64,000 bases of DNA, from assembly GCF_026410545.1 (NCBI RefSeq), contig NZ_JAPMIT010000002.1, positions 372,001 to 436,000 of the forward strand, written 5' to 3'. Of the stretch, positions 25,824 to 35,794 are shown piece after piece. Source of the stretch: Microbacterium sp. STN6 (lineage in GTDB: Bacteria > Actinomycetota > Actinomycetes > Actinomycetales > Microbacteriaceae). How positions within the stretch are numbered: the first letter of the stretch is position 1; each line of letters begins with the position of its first letter. Made by a program: the position numbers and the translations under genes. The notes beneath the pieces were generated by a model. It had not been told where the DNA came from. It did no database searches and saw only the letters and a list, made by a program, of their open reading frames with translations.

Positions 25824-26635
25824 GCGCAAGGGTCGCGTCAAACGCACGAACCGACGTGGGTCGCGTGCGCAAGGTGAATGAAGACAGCCTGCTCGCACGA
25901 ACGCCGGCGTTCCTCGTCGCCGACGGCATGGGCGGGCACGCGCGCGGCGATGCGGCCAGCCAGACCGCGGTGCACGTTCTCGACGAGGCGATCGGCGAGG
26001 GCACGACGCCGACGGCCGACGACGTGCTCGCTGCCGTGCGGCGGGCCAACACCGCCGTGCGCCAGCTCTCCGACGTCGACGACACGGGCGTCGCCGTCGC
26101 CGGCACCACGCTCTCGGGCGTCGTCAGGGTGCGCACCGAGGCCGACGGCGAGGCGTGGATGGTGCTCAACGTCGGCGACTCCCGCGTGTACGACTGGGAC
26201 GGCAGAACGCTCAGCCAGCTCAGCATCGACCACTCCGCGGTGCAGGAGCTGCTCGACGCGGGCGTCATCGGCGCAGAGGACGCGGCCGCGCATCCGGACC
26301 GCAACGTCATCACGCGCGCACTCGGCGCCGAAGACGACGTCGACGTCGACGTGTGGATCCTTCCCGCCGGCTCCTCCCGCCGGTTCCTGGTGTGCTCCGA
26401 CGGGCTATGCAAGGAGCTCGACGACGAGCGCATCGCGCATATTCTCGCCGACTCGCCGACCGAGACAGCCGCCGACGCCCTGGTCGACGCCGCCCTCGAG
26501 GCCGGCGGGCGGGACAACGTGAGCGTCATCGTGGTCGACTCGCGCGAGGGCGACGACGCCGACGACCCGAACCAGACGCGGGACCGTGCCGAGCCCGTGC
26601 GCGAGTTCCTCGAAGACACGAGACCACGGGGCTAG
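25820..26635 (+). CDS. PP2C-family serine/threonine protein phosphatase
   Basis: This 271-residue Mn/Mg-dependent phosphatase has all core motifs: GRVRKVNEDSLL, LVADGMGGHARGDAAS, GDSRVYDW and GGRDNVSVIVVDS with the metal-binding Asp. It is the expected antagonist of the membrane kinase encoded two genes downstream. It has no transmembrane segment. Its start overlaps the terC stop, which places a Mn-dependent enzyme under the manganese riboswitch. Confidence 0.93.
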   Translation: MSARVASNARTDVGRVRKVNEDSLLARTPAFLVADGMGGHARGDAASQTAVHVLDEAIGEGTTPTADDVLAAVRRANTAVRQLSDVDDTGVAVAGTTLSGVVRVRTEADGEAWMVLNVGDSRVYDWDGRTLSQLSIDHSAVQELLDAGVIGAEDAAAHPDRNVITRALGAEDDVDVDVWILPAGSSRRFLVCSDGLCKELDDERIAHILADSPTETAADALVDAALEAGGRDNVSVIVVDSREGDDADDPNQTRDRAEPVREFLEDTRPRG

Positions 26636-26640
26636 GGCGC

Positions 26641-27948
26641 ATGCTTCAGATTCACCAGGCGACACCGGGCTCCGGCTGGCTTGCTCTCGCCGGCGCCACG
26701 CGCGTTCTCGTCGTCAACCGGCCGGATGCCCCAGACGAGCGCGCGGTGCGTGAGCTCTGGGAGTGCGTCACAGCGCACGACGGCGTGCAGCGCTGCCTCG
26801 AGTCGCTCGCCGCGGCGGGGCTCGCGGCCACGCCCGCGTTCGCGCTCGTGGAGTGGGAGAGCGATCCGGCCGTTGCGCCCGCGGTCGCGCGTGTGATCGT
26901 GCGGGGAGGCGTGAGGCTGAGCGTCTCGGCCGACGCGCAGACGCGCGACGTCTCGGCGACGGGGGTCTCGACGTGGGTGGAGCAGATCGTCGAGAACGTG
27001 TCGCGCATCGAGATCGTGTGCCCCACAGAGGGCGAGTTGTCGTCGGCGGCCCTGCCGCTGCAGGTCGGAGCATCCTGGGTCTCGGCCGTCAGCATCGGGG
27101 CGCTCGACGGCGACGACGTGGAGGCGACCGTGGTGCTGCCGCGGCCGGCTGCGGCTCACGAGCCTGCGGCCGCGGCCGCTCCTGCGGCCGACGAGCCTGC
27201 GACGGCCGCAGCCGACGAGCCCGCGAGTCACGAGACGATCGTCGAGGCGACCCTGGTCGAGACGGAGCTGGCGGAACCCGTGCTGGCGGAACCCGTGCTG
27301 GCGGCTGCGCCATCCGGGTACGACCACCTCTTCGGCCAGACGGTCGTGCGCACCGTCGAGGACGCCGCGGTGCGCCCCGGCGGCGACGAGCCCACCGAGG
27401 AGAGCGAGCGCATCGACGTTCCCGCGTTCGTCACCGACTCGTCACCCGTGAAGACCACGGGCGACCACGACGGGTTTACGGTGGTCAGCGGAGACATCGA
27501 CCGGATGCGCGCCACCGCCGGCTCGGCGCCGACCGGTTCCGCGACGCCCGACCCCGCATCGCATGACTCCGCCTCGGCCACCCCTGCGGCCGCGCCGCCC
27601 CCTCCGGCTCCGCAATTCGCGATCGAGCTCATGACGGGCGCTTTCGAGCCGCTCGATTCCACCGTGCTCGTGGGTCGGGCGCCGAGCGCCAAGGCCATCT
27701 CGAACGGCCGCGTGCCGCGTTTCGTCACGGTGGGCAACGGCGATCAGGACATCTCGCGCAACCACGTGCAGTTCGAGGTGCAGGGCGACACCGTGGTCGT
27801 CACCGACCTGCACTCGCGAAACGGCACGATCGTGGTGCTGCCGGGCAAGCCGCCGCAGAAGCTGCGCGCGGGGGAGCCCACCTCGATCATCACCGGCACG
27901 GTGGTCGACCTCGGCGGCGGGGTGAGCATGACGGTGCGGCAAGAGTGA
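26641..27948 (+). CDS. FHA-domain protein with long disordered linker
   Basis: This 435-residue protein starts MLQIHQATPGSGWLALAG, five bases after the phosphatase stop. Residues 1-165 form an unassigned globular domain. A long Ala/Pro/Glu-rich linker follows, with LAEP repeats near 210-220. The C-terminal FHA domain shows VLVGRAPSA, DISRNHVQFEVQ and DLHSRNGTIVV, the GR-SRNH-RNG pattern that binds phosphothreonine. It is likely a substrate or adaptor of the neighbouring kinase. The stop overlaps the kinase start. Confidence 0.88.
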   Translation: MLQIHQATPGSGWLALAGATRVLVVNRPDAPDERAVRELWECVTAHDGVQRCLESLAAAGLAATPAFALVEWESDPAVAPAVARVIVRGGVRLSVSADAQTRDVSATGVSTWVEQIVENVSRIEIVCPTEGELSSAALPLQVGASWVSAVSIGALDGDDVEATVVLPRPAAAHEPAAAAAPAADEPATAAADEPASHETIVEATLVETELAEPVLAEPVLAAAPSGYDHLFGQTVVRTVEDAAVRPGGDEPTEESERIDVPAFVTDSSPVKTTGDHDGFTVVSGDIDRMRATAGSAPTGSATPDPASHDSASATPAAAPPPPAPQFAIELMTGAFEPLDSTVLVGRAPSAKAISNGRVPRFVTVGNGDQDISRNHVQFEVQGDTVVVTDLHSRNGTIVVLPGKPPQKLRAGEPTSIITGTVVDLGGGVSMTVRQE

Positions 27949-29594
27949 TGCGGCGCACCCCATCGACCGCGCCCGACCTGCCGGGCTACGACGTCGTGCG
28001 CCTGCTCGGCTCCGGCGGGTTCTCTGACGTGTTCCTGTACGACCAACGGCTGCCGAAGCGCCAGGTTGCCGTGAAGGTGCTGCTCATCGAGGGTCTGGGC
28101 GACTCCACGCGCGCCCAGTTCGTCGCTGAGGCCAACGTGATGGCGCAGCTGTCGGCGCATCCGTACATCGTCACGATTCATCACGCGGATGTCGCCGCTG
28201 ACGCGCGCCCCTATTTCGTCATGGAGTATTGCTCGGGGCCGAGCCTGGCGGAGCGGTACAAGCGCGAGCGCTTCTCCGTCGAGGATGCGCTGCGAACGGG
28301 GGTGCGGCTCTCGAGCGCGGTCGCCACGGCCCATTCCGTGGGGATTCTGCACCGCGACATCAAGCCAGGGAACGTGCTGACGAACGCGTTCGGCTGGCCG
28401 GCGCTGACCGACTTCGGCATCTCGTCGACGCTCGAAGAGGAGCTGCCGCTGCACACCACGACCGGCGGGCGCCCGTCGGCGCACGACGAGACGGCGAGCG
28501 GAACGGGCTCGGGCCAGTCCGTGGGCATGAGCGTGCCCTGGTCGCCGCCGGAGATGTTCGTCGACAACCCGCAGCCCGATGTGCGCAGCGACGTGTTCTC
28601 GCTCGCGGCGACGATCCACACGCTGCTCGCCGGCCGCACGCCGTTCGAGGTGCCCGGCCGCTCCAACGGCACCCTCGACCTCATCGGCCGCATCGAGCGC
28701 GGCGTCATCACCCCGCTTGGCCGCGACGACGTGCCCCGCTCGCTCACGGCTGTGCTGCAGAAAGGGATGGCGGCCCGCCGCGCGGACCGCTTCTCGACGG
28801 CCGTCGAGTTCGCGAGGGCGCTGCAGCGGGTCGAGCTCGAACTCGGCTACGCGCCCACGAGCATCGAGGTGCCGAACCTCGTGGTCGCCGCCGCCGAGCG
28901 TGAGGCGCAGGATGACGACGCGACCCGGGCGCGCTCAGTCTCCACCATCGCCGTGCAGCCGCCGCCCGCCGCGCCGACCACCGCGCCGCCGGCCGCGGCA
29001 TCGCCGACGACGGCTCCGCCGGCCCCGCCCGCCGAGTCGACCCGCTTGAGAGCGCCCGTCTCGGTCGAGCAGACGGTCGTGCGGCCACGCCGGGAGACGG
29101 TGCACGAGCCCGCCGACGAACAGCAGGCGGGCGGCGTTGGCGCCAGCGCGATCGACGCAACAGGCACGCCCGACGAGCCTCGACGGCGCCGCGTGCTGCC
29201 GTTCGTGCTCGGCGCGGCGGCGCTGCTCGTCGCCGCCGGCGTCGTGGCGGCCGTGCTCACCTCGCTCGGCGGCGGTACGAACGACGCGGGGCCGACAACC
29301 GCGCCGGCTGCCGGCGCAGGCATCGACGTCTCCGCCGTTCCCACGCCGAAGCTCGTGTCCGTCACGCCATCGGCCGACGGCACGTCGGCGGCGTTCGCGT
29401 GGTCCAATCCCAAGCCAAAAGGCGGCGACACGTTCCTCTGGGCGCCGTCCGAGACCCCGAACAAGGTGACCCATGTTGACGATCCGAACCTCACCGTGAG
29501 CGGTGTGACCCCGGGTTCGCGCGTCTGCATCGACGTGTGGGTGCTGCGAGACGGCCGAACCTCGGCAGAGCCCCTTCAGGCGTGCACGCCATGA
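27948..29594 (+). CDS. Membrane serine/threonine protein kinase (PknB-like, FN3-type ectodomain)
   Basis: This 548-residue Hanks-type kinase has the glycine loop LGSGGFSDVF, Lys43 in VAVKVLL, catalytic loop HRDIKPGN (Asp137) and DFG (Asp155). A Pro/Ala-rich juxtamembrane linker leads to one membrane helix (LPFVLGAAALLVAAGVVAAV, about 418-440). The short outer domain is FN3-like (AFAWSNPKPKGGDTFLW, DVWVLRDGRTS) rather than PASTA repeats. ATG 27948 shares a base with the FHA gene stop; GTG 27945 is an alternative. Its outer domain could contact the Ig/FN3 protein encoded downstream. Confidence 0.92.
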   Translation: MRRTPSTAPDLPGYDVVRLLGSGGFSDVFLYDQRLPKRQVAVKVLLIEGLGDSTRAQFVAEANVMAQLSAHPYIVTIHHADVAADARPYFVMEYCSGPSLAERYKRERFSVEDALRTGVRLSSAVATAHSVGILHRDIKPGNVLTNAFGWPALTDFGISSTLEEELPLHTTTGGRPSAHDETASGTGSGQSVGMSVPWSPPEMFVDNPQPDVRSDVFSLAATIHTLLAGRTPFEVPGRSNGTLDLIGRIERGVITPLGRDDVPRSLTAVLQKGMAARRADRFSTAVEFARALQRVELELGYAPTSIEVPNLVVAAAEREAQDDDATRARSVSTIAVQPPPAAPTTAPPAAASPTTAPPAPPAESTRLRAPVSVEQTVVRPRRETVHEPADEQQAGGVGASAIDATGTPDEPRRRRVLPFVLGAAALLVAAGVVAAVLTSLGGGTNDAGPTTAPAAGAGIDVSAVPTPKLVSVTPSADGTSAAFAWSNPKPKGGDTFLWAPSETPNKVTHVDDPNLTVSGVTPGSRVCIDVWVLRDGRTSAEPLQACTP

Positions 29595-30298
29595 AGCCGC
29601 CGAGAATCGAGTTCTGCGGCGAGTGGTTCGAGGTGGGCGAATCCGGCGAGATGACGGTGGGCCGCGAGGGCGAGCTCGCCATCGACGACAACCCGTATCT
29701 GCACCGGCAGTTCCTGCGCATCTACGAAGACTTCGGCATGTGGTGGCTTGCGAACGTGGGCAACCTGCTTTCGGCCACCGTGACGGATGCCACGGGCGCC
29801 GTGCAGGCCTGGCTTGCGCCGGGGGCCCGGCTCCCGCTCGTGTTCCCGCAGATGCACGTCATGTTCAGTGCAGGCTCGACCACGTACGACTTCACGATCC
29901 ACGCGGCCGACGACTACTTCAACACGTCCGTGACGGCACCATCCGGCTCCGGCTCGACCACCATCATGCCGGTCAGCCTCACGGTGTCGCAGAAGCAGCT
30001 GGTCCTCGCGCTCGCCGAGGACGTGCTGACGCAGTCCGTTCCCGGCCGCGGAACGCTGCCGGCATCCGCTGACGCAGCCGCCCGCCTCGGCTGGAGCATG
30101 ACCACCTTCAATCGCAAGCTCGACAATGTGTGCGACAAGCTCGACCGCATCGGGGTGACGGGGCTGCGCGGCGGCAAGGGCAGGCTCGCGAGCAACCGTC
30201 GCGCGCGACTCGTGGAATACGCGGTCGCAACCCACCTCGTCAGCGCCGAGGATCTGCCCATGCTCGACTGGCCGAAAGACGACGACGAGCACTCCTGA
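29591..30298 (+). CDS. FHA-like/winged-helix protein
   Basis: This 235-residue protein starts MKPPRIEFCGEWFEVGES. The start overlaps the kinase stop (ATGA), so it is chosen over the longer frame. Residues 1-110 look like a degenerate FHA sandwich (MTVGREGELAIDDNPYLHRQ) that keeps the GR and HRQ positions. Residues 130-235 are helical, with a winged-helix-like part (DAAARLGWSMTTFNRKLDNV, then RARLVEYAVATH). It may carry the kinase signal to DNA or to a partner. Function is inferred from context. Confidence 0.75.
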   Translation: MKPPRIEFCGEWFEVGESGEMTVGREGELAIDDNPYLHRQFLRIYEDFGMWWLANVGNLLSATVTDATGAVQAWLAPGARLPLVFPQMHVMFSAGSTTYDFTIHAADDYFNTSVTAPSGSGSTTIMPVSLTVSQKQLVLALAEDVLTQSVPGRGTLPASADAAARLGWSMTTFNRKLDNVCDKLDRIGVTGLRGGKGRLASNRRARLVEYAVATHLVSAEDLPMLDWPKDDDEHS

Positions 30299-30351
30299 TC
30301 CAGTGCGCCTGGGCCGCCGTTGGCAGCGATACGGGCGTGGTCGGCACGAAA

Positions 30352-30363
30352 AGCACGCGTGCT
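30352..30363. promoter_or_regulatory. 12-bp palindrome before the giant surface-protein gene
   Basis: AGCACGCGTGCT is a perfect palindrome 67 bases upstream of the 30430 start, in the only sizeable gap (131 bases) of the signalling cluster. It could be an operator that separates expression of the upstream and downstream halves. No clear -35/-10 pair is seen. Confidence 0.3.
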
Positions 30364-30429
30364 AGCGTTGTCGAGGCTTTCCCCCCACCACTACGGGGGT
30401 AGTACTGATCGTGTGTTCGAGGAGTGTGC

Positions 30430-33400
30430 GTGGGGGCGTTCACGTCATGGGTGTCGCGCAGGCGCAGGCTGACCACGGCCGTCGCCATCGTCGCCATCGT
30501 CGGCGTGCCCGTCACGTTCGCGCTGCTGCACCAGGGCTTTCCGCGCACCGACCCGCAGCTGAACGCGCGTGACGTCTGGGTCACCAATGGCACCGAGCTG
30601 CTCGGCGGGCGGCTCAACCACCAGATCGGCGAGCTCGACGCCAAAGTGAACGGAGCCTCGAGCCATCTCGACGTGCTGCAGGACGGCGGCGCAACCCTGC
30701 TGACCGACACCGCGCAGGGCACGGTGCAGGTCATCGACCCCGCGTACGTGTCGCTGACCGAGAAGATCTCGATCCCCGTCGGCGCGCATCTCTCGTATGG
30801 CAAAGACACGCTCGCGGTTCTCAGCCGCTCCGGCTCGCTGTGGGTGCTCGACGCATCCGAGCACCTCACGTTCGATGCCACGGCGACCAAGCCGGCCGCG
30901 AAGCTCGGGCCCGACGCGCAGGTCGTCGTCACCAAGAGCGGCGTCACGTTCGCCCTCTCGCCCTCGCAGAAGCGCCTGTACCGCGTCGAGAGGCCGGGGC
31001 AGAAGGCGACGACGGCCGACTTCCCGGTAGTGAAGCACTACCAGCTCTCCGCGGTCGGCGACACTGCGGTGGTGCTCGATACAGACGCGCAGCGGCTGCT
31101 CACCGCCGACGGAACCGACACCCGGCTCGGCACCCGCGGGCTGAAGCTGCAGCAGCCGGGCCCCGACAACGACGTGGCGCTCGTCGCCACGGGCACGGGC
31201 CTGCTCAGGGTGCCGCTCGGCGGCGGTGACACCATCGAGGTTCCGGCCGGCATCAAAGGAGCGGTGACAGACGCGGATGCCGCATCCGCCCCCGTCTACC
31301 TGGCTGGTTGCGCGTACGGGGCCTGGGCCGGCGCCCAGCGCTACCTCTACGCCTGCGACGGCGCGAAGCCCACCTCGCAGAGCATTGGGCAGCCGGTCAC
31401 CGCCAGTCAGCTCGAGTTCCGGGTGAACCACGGCGTGATCGCGCTCAACGACCTCGGCAACGGCAACGCGTGGATCGTCTCGTCGAACATGCGGCTCGTG
31501 AACAACTGGGCGCAGGTGAACCCCGACCGCATCTCGAAGGACGGCCAGACGGGCAAAGAGCGACCGGTCAAGCAGTCGTTCGAGGATGCGGTGGCGCACC
31601 GCACCACCGTCAACCGCTCACCCACCGCCACGGACGACACGTTCGGGGCCCGCCCCCAGCGCACCACCGTGCTGCCGGTGCTCACGAACGATACCGATCC
31701 CGACGGCGACGTGCTCACGATCACGAGTGTCACGCCGGTGCCGGAGGAGCAGGGGCGGCTGGAGGTGATCGAGGGCGGCCGCGCGCTGCAGTTCACGCCG
31801 GCGTCGAGTGCCGCGTCATCCGTGTCGTTCCGCTACACCATCGCCGACGGGCGCGGCGGCGTCGCATCGGCCCAGGTCAACGTGTCGGTCGTGCCGGCTG
31901 CAGAGAACAGCGCGCCCGTCGCGGTTCGCTCGAGTGCGGCGTCGGTTGAGGTGGGGCAGTCGATCAGCCACAACGTGCTCACCGACTGGATCGATCCCGA
32001 CGGCGACGACATCTACCTCGTGGGCGCCGAGGCGACCACGGCGGATTCCGTGACGTACACGGCGGCGGGTGACGTGACGTTCACGTCGAAGACCGGCCAG
32101 ACGGGCTCGAAGCAGGTCACCTTCACGGTGTCCGACGGCCGCACCACGGCCACCGGCTCGCTCATGATCGACGTGGCCGCGGCAGACTCGCTCGACCCCG
32201 TGGCGGTTCCGGATTACGCGACGGCGTTCGTTGCGAGCGAGGCGGTCGTTCATCCGCTCGACAACGACCTGTCGCCCTCGGGGGCCTCCCTCACACTTCT
32301 CGATGCCGCGCTCGACTCGGGCGGTGCCGGCACCGTGTCGGTGAACCGCGACGACGGCACCATCTCGTTCCGCACGAACGCCGCCGGCTCCTACTACCTC
32401 TCGTACTCGCTCGCCGCCGGCTCGCATTCGACCAAGGGCATCGTGCTGCTCACGATCACGAACCCGCCGGCGAAGCAGCTGCCGCCGATCGCCGTCAAGG
32501 ACATCGCGTATGTGAGGCCGGGGGAGCCGACCACCGTGAACGTGCTCGACAACGACGTCTCGCCGTCGGGTCGCGTTCTCGTGCTGCAGTCGGTGGCGAA
32601 GGGGGCGGATGCCGCCGCGCTCAACGTGGAAGTGCTCGCCGACTCGGTCGTGCGCATCACCTCGCCCACCGTGCTTGCGGGGCAGGTGCAGCTGACCTAC
32701 ACGATCTCCGACGGCTACGGCACCGCGAGCGCGGGCATCACGATCGTGCCGATCCCGCCGCTCGTCGACCACCAGCCGCCCATCGCCGAAGACGACGCGG
32801 CGACCGTGCGCGCAGGCGACATCGCCAGCGTGCCCGTGCTCGACAACGACCTGTCGCCGGACAACGAACCGTTCACTCTCGACGAGACGCTCGTCGACGC
32901 CTCGGGAGCGGGCGACGGGGCCGACGCGTTCGTCTCGGGCTCGCTCGTGCGGTACCAGGCGCCTTCGAAGCCGGGCACCTACAGCGTCACGTACGGCATC
33001 ACCGACAAGTTCGACCAGAAGGCCACGGCGTCGCTCACGTTCACGGTCACGGCGCCCGACCGCGAGGCCGACACGGCGCCGAAGCCGCGCGAACTGACCG
33101 GTCGCGCCTTCGCCGGGGCCGCCGTCGACATCGTCGTGCCGCTCGACGGCATCGATCCCGAGGGCGACTCCGTCTCATTGCGCGGCATCGCCACGGCGCC
33201 CGCCCTCGGCCGCATCACGAAGACCACCGGCTCGTCGTTCACCTACCAGGCGTACGCCGCATCCGTGGGCACAGACACCTTCACGTACACCGTCGAGGAC
33301 ACCTACGGAAAGTCGGCGACGGGCACCGTGAACATCGGCATCATCCCGCGGCCGTCCACCGTGAAGCCGCCGACGGCCGTCGACGATCACGTCGAGGTCA

Positions 33401-35736
33401 AACCGGGCAAGACAGCCTCGGTGCCGGTGCTGCTGAACGATTCAGACCCCAACGGCTATGTGATCAGCCTCGAGAAGAAGCTGCCCGAGGTGCAGCAGCC
33501 GCTGAAGGCTCGGGTGGTGGGCGGCAACGTGCTCGTGACGGCGCCGGTGAACGAGGGTGCGTGGGTCATCCGCTACCAGATCACCAACGGGCAGGGCGGC
33601 TCGGCGACCGCGTTCATCCAGGTGGTCGTGACGAAGGATGCGACGCCCGTCTACCCGACGGCCGTCGACCACGTGATCGAACTCGACCAGCTGACCGGCA
33701 AGTCGAGCATCACCGTCGACGTGCTCGACGGGGCGCGGAACCCCTCCGGTCTCGTCGACGATCTCACGGTGGCGACGGACGGCCCGAACGCCGACGCGGC
33801 GCGCATCGGTGACGACGGCAGGGTCACGGTCACGCCCGGCCAGCACCGCATGGCCATCACGTACGCGCTGACCGACACGACGACCGGGCTGGCAGGCAAG
33901 GCGTTCATCATCGTGCCGCCCAAGCCCGGCTCGCCCGACGCGTCGACCGCGAAGCCGCGCATCAAACCGTCGCTCGCGCAGCAGGTCGTGCCCATGAACG
34001 GCACCATTTCATGGAAGCTCTCTGAGATCATCGACTTGCCGAGCGGTCGGCCGGCCACGATCACCGGGGCGAGCGGCACGACGGCCAGCAACAGCAACGG
34101 CCACTCGCCGTACGTCGACGCGCACGCGCTCACCTTCACACCCAAGAAGGACTACCGGGGGCCGGCCGCGATCACGTTCCGGGTGAACGACGGGCGTGAG
34201 CCGGGAACGGCATCCGATCGCATCACCATGCTCACCCTGCCGATCACAGTGGGCAAGCCAGACCAGACGGATGTTCCGCCCACGTTCACGCCGCCGAACC
34301 TCACGATCGAGGCGGGCGAGGCCGCGCAGACAATCGACCTGCGCGACTCGAGCTTCCACCCCAACCCCGAGGTGCTGCAGGCGCTCCAGTATCGCGGTTT
34401 CGCCGACCCCTCCAAGGACATTCAGGCGAGCCTCGCGGGCTCGAAGCTCACCGTCTCCGCGCCGTTCGGGGTGCAGCCGGGCACGACCGCGACCCTCACC
34501 TTCACCGTCGCGTACAAGGACTTCGCGATTCCCGGTTCCGTGAACGTGCGCGTCGTCTCGTCGACCAGGCCCGTCGCCACGCAGAAGAACCCTCCGCAGC
34601 AGCTCGAGTTGCGCCGGGGCACGGCCGGCGGCATCACCCTGAAGAACGCGGTGTCGAGCGACTACTGGATCAACCCGTTCCCCGACAAGCCGTTGACGAT
34701 CACGGATGCCGCCTCCGTCAGCGCCCCCGCCGGCGTCACGGTCGCCCACACCGACTCGTCGATCACGGTGGTCGCGGGAACGGCCGCCGCATCCGGCCGC
34801 GTGAACGTCACGTACCGGGTTCAGGACGCCACGAAAGATCCGCAGCGCGTGCAGATCGGCCAGCTGACTGTGAGCATCCATGATGTGCCGGATGCTCCAC
34901 CCGCCCCGTCGAAGGTCACCGCCACCGACCGCAAGGCCACGATGACGATCGTGGCGCCGAAGAGTGACAACGGCAAGACGATCAGCTCGTACACCCTCTC
35001 GTGGAACGGGGGAACGAAGAGGGTCGCCGCCCCCGGCACATACACCGTGACGGGCCTGACGAACGGCACCGCGTACTCGTTCGCGGTCGTCGCGACCAAT
35101 GCCGACGGCAACAGCGCCTCGTCTGCGAAGAGCGCCACCGTCACGCCGTACGGCACACCAAGTGCCCCGCGCAGCGCCAAGATTACGGCCAGTTCGCCGT
35201 ACTCGCCGAGCGACCTGACGCTCAGCTGGAGCGCACCGAGCGACACCGGCGGCGGCGCCGTCACGTACGAGTACCGGCTGAACAACGGCGGGTGGACCTC
35301 GGCGGGCAGCAAGACGTCGGTGAAGGCGAACAACAAGGGCGTCGGCAGCTACAGCTTCGACGTGCGCGCGACGAACACGGGCAGCGGGAACACGGGGCCG
35401 GCCGACTCCTCTGGCAGCGTCTCGGTGACGAAGAAGCCGGACCCGCCTCAGCCGAGTGTCACGCTGAGCAAGGGCGCCGGCCCGTACACGCAGGACGGCT
35501 GCAGCTTCGGCTGCTTCTACTACCACGTCGTCATCGATCACTTCTCCCCGGGCGGCCACACGGTGCAGTTCTACTGCCGCTCCCTCGACGCCCATGACAC
35601 GATCACGGCTGATGGCAGCGGGCACGGTGTTCTCGACACCCAGAGCGGCGGCTCGTGGCACGGCTACTGCGGCTACGACGGCGCCTACGTGACGGTCGAC
35701 GGCGTGAAGAGCAACGTGACGAGTTTCCATCCATGA
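30430..35736 (+). CDS. Giant membrane-anchored Ig-like/FN3 repeat protein (1768 aa)
   Basis: GTG 30430 follows AGGAG by five bases; GTG 30424 is an alternative. After a basic start, one membrane helix (TTAVAIVAIVGVPVTFALLH) anchors an extracellular protein. Its first region, about 40-380, is beta-propeller-like. Then come roughly nine tandem Ig/cadherin-like repeats with the pattern AVDD...V.VL.NDxDPxG. Two FN3 domains follow (DAPPAPSKVTATDRKATMTI and TPSAPRSAKITASS). The Cys-rich end includes DGCSFGCFYYHV and HGYCGYDGAYVTV. There is no sortase motif. The setting between the kinase/phosphatase/FHA genes and MoxR-DUF58 suggests an envelope-spanning structural or adhesive role. Confidence 0.85.
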   Translation: MGAFTSWVSRRRRLTTAVAIVAIVGVPVTFALLHQGFPRTDPQLNARDVWVTNGTELLGGRLNHQIGELDAKVNGASSHLDVLQDGGATLLTDTAQGTVQVIDPAYVSLTEKISIPVGAHLSYGKDTLAVLSRSGSLWVLDASEHLTFDATATKPAAKLGPDAQVVVTKSGVTFALSPSQKRLYRVERPGQKATTADFPVVKHYQLSAVGDTAVVLDTDAQRLLTADGTDTRLGTRGLKLQQPGPDNDVALVATGTGLLRVPLGGGDTIEVPAGIKGAVTDADAASAPVYLAGCAYGAWAGAQRYLYACDGAKPTSQSIGQPVTASQLEFRVNHGVIALNDLGNGNAWIVSSNMRLVNNWAQVNPDRISKDGQTGKERPVKQSFEDAVAHRTTVNRSPTATDDTFGARPQRTTVLPVLTNDTDPDGDVLTITSVTPVPEEQGRLEVIEGGRALQFTPASSAASSVSFRYTIADGRGGVASAQVNVSVVPAAENSAPVAVRSSAASVEVGQSISHNVLTDWIDPDGDDIYLVGAEATTADSVTYTAAGDVTFTSKTGQTGSKQVTFTVSDGRTTATGSLMIDVAAADSLDPVAVPDYATAFVASEAVVHPLDNDLSPSGASLTLLDAALDSGGAGTVSVNRDDGTISFRTNAAGSYYLSYSLAAGSHSTKGIVLLTITNPPAKQLPPIAVKDIAYVRPGEPTTVNVLDNDVSPSGRVLVLQSVAKGADAAALNVEVLADSVVRITSPTVLAGQVQLTYTISDGYGTASAGITIVPIPPLVDHQPPIAEDDAATVRAGDIASVPVLDNDLSPDNEPFTLDETLVDASGAGDGADAFVSGSLVRYQAPSKPGTYSVTYGITDKFDQKATASLTFTVTAPDREADTAPKPRELTGRAFAGAAVDIVVPLDGIDPEGDSVSLRGIATAPALGRITKTTGSSFTYQAYAASVGTDTFTYTVEDTYGKSATGTVNIGIIPRPSTVKPPTAVDDHVEVKPGKTASVPVLLNDSDPNGYVISLEKKLPEVQQPLKARVVGGNVLVTAPVNEGAWVIRYQITNGQGGSATAFIQVVVTKDATPVYPTAVDHVIELDQLTGKSSITVDVLDGARNPSGLVDDLTVATDGPNADAARIGDDGRVTVTPGQHRMAITYALTDTTTGLAGKAFIIVPPKPGSPDASTAKPRIKPSLAQQVVPMNGTISWKLSEIIDLPSGRPATITGASGTTASNSNGHSPYVDAHALTFTPKKDYRGPAAITFRVNDGREPGTASDRITMLTLPITVGKPDQTDVPPTFTPPNLTIEAGEAAQTIDLRDSSFHPNPEVLQALQYRGFADPSKDIQASLAGSKLTVSAPFGVQPGTTATLTFTVAYKDFAIPGSVNVRVVSSTRPVATQKNPPQQLELRRGTAGGITLKNAVSSDYWINPFPDKPLTITDAASVSAPAGVTVAHTDSSITVVAGTAAASGRVNVTYRVQDATKDPQRVQIGQLTVSIHDVPDAPPAPSKVTATDRKATMTIVAPKSDNGKTISSYTLSWNGGTKRVAAPGTYTVTGLTNGTAYSFAVVATNADGNSASSAKSATVTPYGTPSAPRSAKITASSPYSPSDLTLSWSAPSDTGGGAVTYEYRLNNGGWTSAGSKTSVKANNKGVGSYSFDVRATNTGSGNTGPADSSGSVSVTKKPDPPQPSVTLSKGAGPYTQDGCSFGCFYYHVVIDHFSPGGHTVQFYCRSLDAHDTITADGSGHGVLDTQSGGSWHGYCGYDGAYVTVDGVKSNVTSFHP

Positions 35737-35794
35737 CCGGGCAACAGATGACGGCAGCAGAAGTGTGTCCGACGGACACGACGAGAGGATCCCG

